From positions 89,917 to 153,916 of the forward strand of contig NZ_LAYZ01000004.1 of assembly GCF_000986795.1 (NCBI RefSeq): a DNA stretch of 64,000 nucleotides, in the 5' to 3' direction. The DNA comes from Salinicoccus sediminis. GTDB lineage: Bacteria > Bacillota > Bacilli > Staphylococcales > Salinicoccaceae. Positions 60,740 to 64,000 of this stretch are shown here, in pieces. Each line of letters starts with the position of its first letter. Within the stretch, counting starts at the first letter, position 1. The notes under the pieces are model-generated. The model was not told the DNA's origin. It searched no databases and saw only the letters and a program-made list of their open reading frames with translations. Made by a program: the position numbers and the translations under genes.

Positions 60740-61687
60740 TCAAATAAAATCCAAACGCTTATCCAGCATGTCATATATGCCGGTTAAAACCACATCTCCT
60801 CTGAACATGTTTTTCTCAATTCCCATGCTCTTGAACCTGCTCTTGCATTCTTTGATATTGCCATTGTTGAAACTTGCATAGCAGTTCAGAAGCACCATTG
60901 ACGGCGAATTCTCATGTTCCGTCATTTTTTCCAGTTTTTCGAAAAACCCAAGCATTGCCAGATTTTTTGCCTCGAGAAGATTGAATGTGTCCCTCTTGTA
61001 GTCTATATGAAGGATTTCCGACTGCCTTTTCAGCCTCGTAAGAATCCTCTCAGACGTAAAATATTCCTTCTTGATATGATAACATGCCGCCATTTCAAAC
61101 ATGACCCTGATGATTCCGAGATCAAGCTCGGTAAGCTTTAAAATGATGAACAGCGTATCCTCCAGAAGGTCCAGCGCCCCTTCCACTTCATCCTGTGAAA
61201 CCAGTATGCGCGTTTTTAAAATTATCGCATCTATGTAGGACTGGTTGACCGAAACCGTGGACAGTAGCCTGAGCGCCTGATCCACATGATACTTCTCTTT
61301 TCCCGGCTTATCCGTTTTATTATAATACTTGGCATAGATCAGATGGATCCGTCCACTGTCCTGGGGAGGGACCTGATCGACCGTTTCGTATTCTTTTTCT
61401 ATGAAAGAGATTACAGATTGGAAATCTTCACTTTCGATTTTCTGTTCATAATAGGCAATCTCCCTTAGTATCTCAACATCATTATACCTGAAATGGGACA
61501 CTTCCTGCATAAAATCGTTGACAGAGCAGTTCAAACGTTCACTCAGTTTTATGAGGACATTAGTTGAAGGATGCACACTGCCCTTCTCTATCAAACTGAG
61601 ATAAGTCCTGGAAATGATGCCGTCCGCCAATTCTTCCTGTGTCAGATTGTTATTGTTGCGTATTTCCTTGATTCTCTGCCCAATCAT
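60740..61687 (-). CDS. XRE-family regulator with C-terminal TPR-like domain
   Basis: A 315-residue regulator: an N-terminal XRE helix-turn-helix (residues 1-60, IGQRIKEIRNNNNLTQEELA and RTYLSLIEKG) followed by about 240 residues of helical repeats resembling tetratricopeptide units. The layout matches RRNPP peptide-sensing or related stress regulators. Its promoter is TTGTTG-17-TATGAT (61748-61720), with a GTAAC-A-GTTAC palindrome at 61709-61719 just downstream, a likely autoregulatory site. It ends 23 bases before cdaA, so it probably leads the cdaA operon. No short pheromone-like gene is seen beside it. Confidence 0.87.
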   Translation of the reverse strand: MIGQRIKEIRNNNNLTQEELADGIISRTYLSLIEKGSVHPSTNVLIKLSERLNCSVNDFMQEVSHFRYNDVEILREIAYYEQKIESEDFQSVISFIEKEYETVDQVPPQDSGRIHLIYAKYYNKTDKPGKEKYHVDQALRLLSTVSVNQSYIDAIILKTRILVSQDEVEGALDLLEDTLFIILKLTELDLGIIRVMFEMAACYHIKKEYFTSERILTRLKRQSEILHIDYKRDTFNLLEAKNLAMLGFFEKLEKMTEHENSPSMVLLNCYASFNNGNIKECKSRFKSMGIEKNMFRGDVVLTGIYDMLDKRLDFI

Positions 61688-61708
61688 AGTGGTGCCCCTT
61701 TCACTGTA

Positions 61709-61719
61709 GTAACAGTTAC
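61709..61719. promoter_or_regulatory. Candidate operator of the XRE-TPR gene
   Basis: A perfect GTAAC-A-GTTAC palindrome immediately downstream of the TATGAT hexamer (61725-61720) of the XRE gene promoter, in the start-site region. Confidence 0.5.
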
Positions 61720-61771
61720 ATCATACCAAATTCGCAATTATGCAACAAATGATTAAAAGGCTCTCAACTTT

Positions 61772-61809
61772 TGTAAATAGATGTTTATTTGATTGACAAG
61801 CTATTTACA
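61772..61809. promoter_or_regulatory. Inverted repeat in the promoter of the ArsR-like gene
   Basis: Nine-base perfect arms TGTAAATAG (61772-61780) and CTATTTACA (61801-61809). TTGACA (61794-61799) lies between them, so a dimer or tetramer bound here would block or bend the promoter. Confidence 0.55.
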
Positions 61810-61851
61810 GTTAATCATACTATAAATATATCTCATAAGGGGTGTTTCTTC

Positions 61852-62325
61852 ATGAAAAAATTACTGGTTATTGATAACCTGGCCCAGTTGAAAAGCGTCA
61901 GTGACCCATTCCGGATCGAGCTCCTCACCATGCTTGGTGAAAAACCGAAGACGGGCCAGAACCTTGCGGATGAACTGGATATCCCCCGCGCGAAGATCCA
62001 CTATCATCTCAATGAACTGCTGAAAAACGATATCATCCATGTGGTAAAGACCGAGGAGAAGAACAGCATCATCCAGAAATTTTACGCACCGGTGGCTAAA
62101 AAAGTGGTGCCGAATATCGACCTTTTGAAGTATATCCCGGATGAAAAGAAGAAAGACAGCATGTCATATAACCTGAACATCAAAGAGGACGACCTGAAAC
62201 AGTTCAAAAAGGATCTTAAAAATTTTGTAAAGAAGCACTCTGAAAAGAAAAACACCAAAGGAACCGATGAATACAAGGTCCAGCTCATGCCTTTGGGAGA
62301 TGATAGCAATGATAATGAAGGTTAA
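61852..62325 (+). CDS. ArsR/winged-helix transcriptional regulator
   Basis: A 157-residue regulator with an ArsR-type winged helix in residues 5-85 (SVSDPFRIELLTMLGEKPKTG, then LDIPRAKIHYHLNELLKNDII) and a basic, Lys-rich C-terminal extension of about 60 residues. There is no Cys metal site. The ATG at 61852 follows AAGGGG; a longer reading is rejected. It is convergent with arginase and divergent from the XRE gene. The target is unknown, probably including itself through the flanking repeat. Confidence 0.85.
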   Translation: MKKLLVIDNLAQLKSVSDPFRIELLTMLGEKPKTGQNLADELDIPRAKIHYHLNELLKNDIIHVVKTEEKNSIIQKFYAPVAKKVVPNIDLLKYIPDEKKKDSMSYNLNIKEDDLKQFKKDLKNFVKKHSEKKNTKGTDEYKVQLMPLGDDSNDNEG

Positions 62326-62337
62326 ATACAATATTTT

Positions 62338-62374
62338 AAGGGATAGCATCCATTACAGATGATATCCCTTTTTA
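62338..62374. terminator. Bidirectional terminator between the ArsR-like gene and rocF
   Basis: AAGGGATA...TATCCCTT outer arms with inner CATC / GATG pairing, followed by TTTAT. Confidence 0.85.
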
Positions 62375-62389
62375 TATGGCCAATTATAT

Positions 62390-63301
62390 TTACAGCTGTT
62401 TTTTCCCGAACAGGAATGAAGCAATCTCCACTGCCTTCTCTGCAGTAATATTCTTCTCATCAAGCAATGGATTCACCTCTACAAGATCCATCGAAGTCAC
62501 CAGGTCCGATTCATTCAGCATGCGCATCGCAAGCTGTGTTTCAGACAGTGACATACCACCGTCAACAGGTGTGCCCGTCCCCGGTGTTTCCAACGGGTCG
62601 AGTCCGTCGACATCGAGGGAGAGGTGCAGACCGTCGACCTTATCTTTCAGGTAGGCAATCGCCTCATCCATGACACCGGCCATGCCTTTTTCCCTGACGT
62701 CAGTTGCAGTGAAAGTGAGAATATCATTCTCCTTGATGTATTCCCTCTCACCCACATCAAGATCTCTCATGCCTATTAAAACAACATTTTCCGGTTTCAC
62801 CTTGACTCCGGGCTGATGAAGGTTCACGAAACTCTCATGCCCTACGCCGCATGCCACAGCAAGCGGCATGCCATGTATGTTACCTGATGGAGAAGTCTCA
62901 CTGTCGTTGAGATCGCCGTGGGCATCATACCATATGACACCAAGGTTTTCGTAATGCGGGCTGATTCCAGCTATGGAGCCGATCGAAAGCGAGTGGTCCC
63001 CTCCGAGTATCAACGGAAAGCGTCCAAGTTTTACGGAACTTTCAACCTCTTCCGCCAGTTCAGTACTGAAATCCTTCACCTGTTCGAAATTGAGAAGCCC
63101 CATCTCCTCTTTCGCCGAGTGCAGAGTCGGATCCACTTTATACTGACCGGTAATGTTCCCTTTATCTTCAACATTCATTCCCTGTATTTCCAATGCTTTG
63201 ACAAGGCCGGCGTAACGTATCGCATCCGGTCCAAAATCCACTCCCAGTTTCGGCTGGCCGAAACATGTGGAAGCGCCGATAATATCTACCTTATGGTTCA
63301 T
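62390..63301 (-). CDS. rocF: Arginase
   Basis: A 303-residue manganese arginase converting arginine to ornithine and urea. The metal-binding motifs GGDHSLSIGS, DAHGDLND and LHLSLDVDGLDP are all present, and the family C-terminal MDLVEVNPLLDE. AAAAGGGG precedes the ATG. A TATAAT lies at 63344-63339 in the upstream region. No other arginine degradation genes are adjacent. Its position beside the cdaA-glmM block and an rRNA-tRNA cluster resembles the staphylococcal order. Confidence 0.96.
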   Translation of the reverse strand: MNHKVDIIGASTCFGQPKLGVDFGPDAIRYAGLVKALEIQGMNVEDKGNITGQYKVDPTLHSAKEEMGLLNFEQVKDFSTELAEEVESSVKLGRFPLILGGDHSLSIGSIAGISPHYENLGVIWYDAHGDLNDSETSPSGNIHGMPLAVACGVGHESFVNLHQPGVKVKPENVVLIGMRDLDVGEREYIKENDILTFTATDVREKGMAGVMDEAIAYLKDKVDGLHLSLDVDGLDPLETPGTGTPVDGGMSLSETQLAMRMLNESDLVTSMDLVEVNPLLDEKNITAEKAVEIASFLFGKKQL

Positions 63302-63412
63302 AAAAATATCCCCTTTTTCAAATCAAGTCTAACTTCATATTATACAACATTGGATTTTTATGCAATGATTTATAAAAATGTAAATACAACCGTTTTCATG
63401 CATAAAGATAAA

Positions 63413-63442
63413 CAAAAAAAGACACCTTCCGAAGAAGATGTC
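63413..63442 (-). terminator. Terminator of the rRNA-tRNA operon
   Basis: GACATCTTC-TTCG-GAAGGTGTC on the minus strand, followed by TTTTTTTG, seven bases after the last tRNA. Confidence 0.92.
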
Positions 63443-63448
63443 CACAAG

Positions 63449-63521
63449 TGAGCCATAGAGGATTCGAACCTCTGACCCTCTGATTAAAAGTCAGATGCTC
63501 TACCGACTGAGCTAATGGCTC
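63449..63521 (-). tRNA. tRNA-Lys (anticodon TTT)
   Basis: A full cloverleaf on the minus strand: GAGCCAT acceptor, AGCTCAGTCGGTAGAGC D arm, CTGACTTTTAATCAG anticodon arm, and GAGGTTCGAATCCTC T arm. The 3' CCA is not encoded. Confidence 0.97.
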
Positions 63522-63522
63522 A

Positions 63523-63597
63523 TGGCTGGGCTAGAAGGATTCGAACCTTCGCATGACGAGACCAAAACCCGTTGCCTTACCGCTTGGCTATAGCCCA
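63523..63597 (-). tRNA. tRNA-Gln (anticodon TTG)
   Basis: Acceptor TGGGCTA / TAGCCCA. The anticodon loop TTTTGGT carries TTG. T arm is GAAGGTTCGAATCCTTC. The 3' CCA is encoded, separated by one base from tRNA-Lys. Confidence 0.95.
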
Positions 63598-63609
63598 ATA
63601 ATATTAAAA

Positions 63610-63693
63610 TGGTGGAGGGGGGCAGATTCGAACTGCCGAACCCGAAGGAGCGGATTTACAGTCCGCCGCGTTTAGCCACTTCGCTACCCCTCC
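63610..63693 (-). tRNA. tRNA-Tyr (anticodon GTA)
   Basis: A long-variable-arm (class II) tRNA: acceptor GGAGGGG, anticodon arm GGACTGTAAATCC, variable arm CTCCTTCGGG, T arm GGCAGTTCGAATCTGCC, CCA encoded. Confidence 0.96.
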
Positions 63694-63694
63694 G

Positions 63695-63770
63695 TGGTGG
63701 AGAATGACGGGTTCGAACCGCCGACCCTCTGCTTGTAAGGCAGATGCTCTCCCAGCTGAGCTAATTCTCC
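63695..63770 (-). tRNA. tRNA-Val (anticodon TAC)
   Basis: Acceptor GGAGAAT / ATTCTCC, D arm AGCTCAGCTGGGAGAGC, anticodon loop CTTACAA, T arm GGCGGTTCGAACCCGTC, CCA encoded. One base separates it from tRNA-Tyr. Confidence 0.96.
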
Positions 63771-63776
63771 AAAAGA

Positions 63777-63848
63777 TGACCCGTACGGGACTCGAACCCG
63801 TGTTACCGCCGTGAAAGGGCGGTGTCTTAACCGCTTGACCAACGGGCC
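63777..63848 (-). tRNA. tRNA-Glu (anticodon TTC)
   Basis: Acceptor GGCCCGT / ACGGGTC (one G-U-type pair), anticodon arm CCGCCCTTTCACGGCGG, T arm CACGGGTTCGAGTCCCGT. CCA is not encoded. Confidence 0.95.
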
Positions 63849-63879
63849 AGTATATAAGTATATGCTCAAAACAAAAAAA

Positions 63880-63954
63880 TGGCTCCACAGGTAGGATTCG
63901 AACCTACGACCGATCGGTTAACAGCCGATAGCTCTACCACTGAGCTACTGTGGA
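63880..63954 (-). tRNA. tRNA-Asn (anticodon GTT)
   Basis: Acceptor TCCACAG / CTGTGGA, anticodon arm ATCGGCTGTTAACCGAT, T arm GTAGGTTCGAATCCTAC, discriminator G with encoded CCA. Confidence 0.96.
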
Positions 63955-63980
63955 AAACTATTAAATAAAATATAAAATCA

Positions 63981-64000
63981 CACTGCCCGGCAGCGTCCTA
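63981..64000 (-). rRNA. rrf: 5S rRNA, 3' end only
   Basis: The last 20 bases, read on the minus strand as TAGGACGCTGCCGGGCAGTG, match the conserved 3' end of Firmicutes 5S rRNA. The rest lies beyond the right edge. The tRNA cluster follows it, so the window ends inside an rRNA operon. Confidence 0.85.

Noticed and set aside
60717..61851. Peptide pheromone gene for the XRE-TPR regulator
   Set aside because: No short secreted-type reading frame with a ribosome site is visible on either side of the regulator.
1..64000. Mobile elements, prophage, CRISPR arrays or defence islands
   Set aside because: No transposase, integrase, direct-repeat array, cas, restriction or toxin-antitoxin gene could be identified by reading the translated frames.

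Overview
The window is one contiguous, gene-dense chromosomal segment of a low-to-mid GC Gram-positive bacterium. Gene content and order point to the Staphylococcaceae: a cdaA-cdaR-glmM block next to ribozyme-controlled glmS, arginase and an rRNA-linked tRNA cluster, an MpfA-type CNNM/CBS protein and CtsR-controlled clp. The roughly 50% GC, a zinc-finger ClpE and a DoeA-like hydrolase fit a halophilic or halotolerant relative such as Salinicoccus or Jeotgalicoccus better than Staphylococcus itself. The genus is an inference. I see no insertion sequence, prophage, CRISPR array or integron, so this reads as ordinary core plus lineage-specific chromosome.

Layout. 1-5.7 kb: a truncated dicarboxylate/amino-acid symporter, a GNAT acetyltransferase, then preQ1 synthesis and salvage (queCDE operon; queF and a YhhQ-type transporter behind a class I preQ1 riboswitch with its own terminator). 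5.7-16.7 kb: a leaderless gamma-glutamyltransferase, TrhO, an AcuI/YhdH-type reductase, a solitary ykoF under a TPP riboswitch, an O-methyltransferase, a BASS transporter, an ABC exporter and a DHA2 drug efflux pump. 16.7-26.2 kb: YwbE, a GNAT-diaminopropionate ammonia-lyase pair, a DUF457 membrane protein, HAD phosphatases, a GH4 6-phospho-glucosidase divergent from an RpiR regulator, MpfA, and a formaldehyde dehydrogenase beside a HbpS/GlcG-like protein. 26.3-31.1 kb: an ABC exporter followed by a membrane-fluidity module (des, desK, desR) with a palindromic candidate DesR operator upstream of des. 31.1-44.5 kb: aspartate dehydrogenase, DedA, two TauE/SafE exporters, a four-gene arsR-SRPBCC-FNR-DUF4256 operon whose promoter lies inside an 18-bp-arm palindrome, Tag glycosylase, PAP2, SodC, and a PLP enzyme paired with a creatinase/DoeA-like hydrolase that has lost its metal ligands. 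It ends with an internally duplicated AhpD-like protein and a CHY zinc finger. 44.5-55.3 kb: AldA, YbaK/EbsC, ClpE with three CtsR boxes, an Asp-box propeller, YitT, DUF2200, a SurA-N lipoprotein, an anchored arylsulfate sulfotransferase and a deoxynucleoside kinase. 55.4-64 kb: glmS with its ribozyme, then (transcribed right to left) an XRE-TPR regulator, cdaA, cdaR and glmM as an apparent operon; an ArsR-like regulator; arginase; six tRNAs and the 3' end of a 5S rRNA.

How the genes work together. The clearest integrated units are preQ1 supply with riboswitch feedback; lipid desaturation with its thermosensor; and the link between cell-wall precursor synthesis (GlmS product to GlmM) and c-di-AMP signalling (CdaA-CdaR). 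Almost every transcription unit ends in a recognisable rho-independent hairpin, many shared by convergent genes. Most entries are recognised from conserved motifs seen by eye, and no database search was run.
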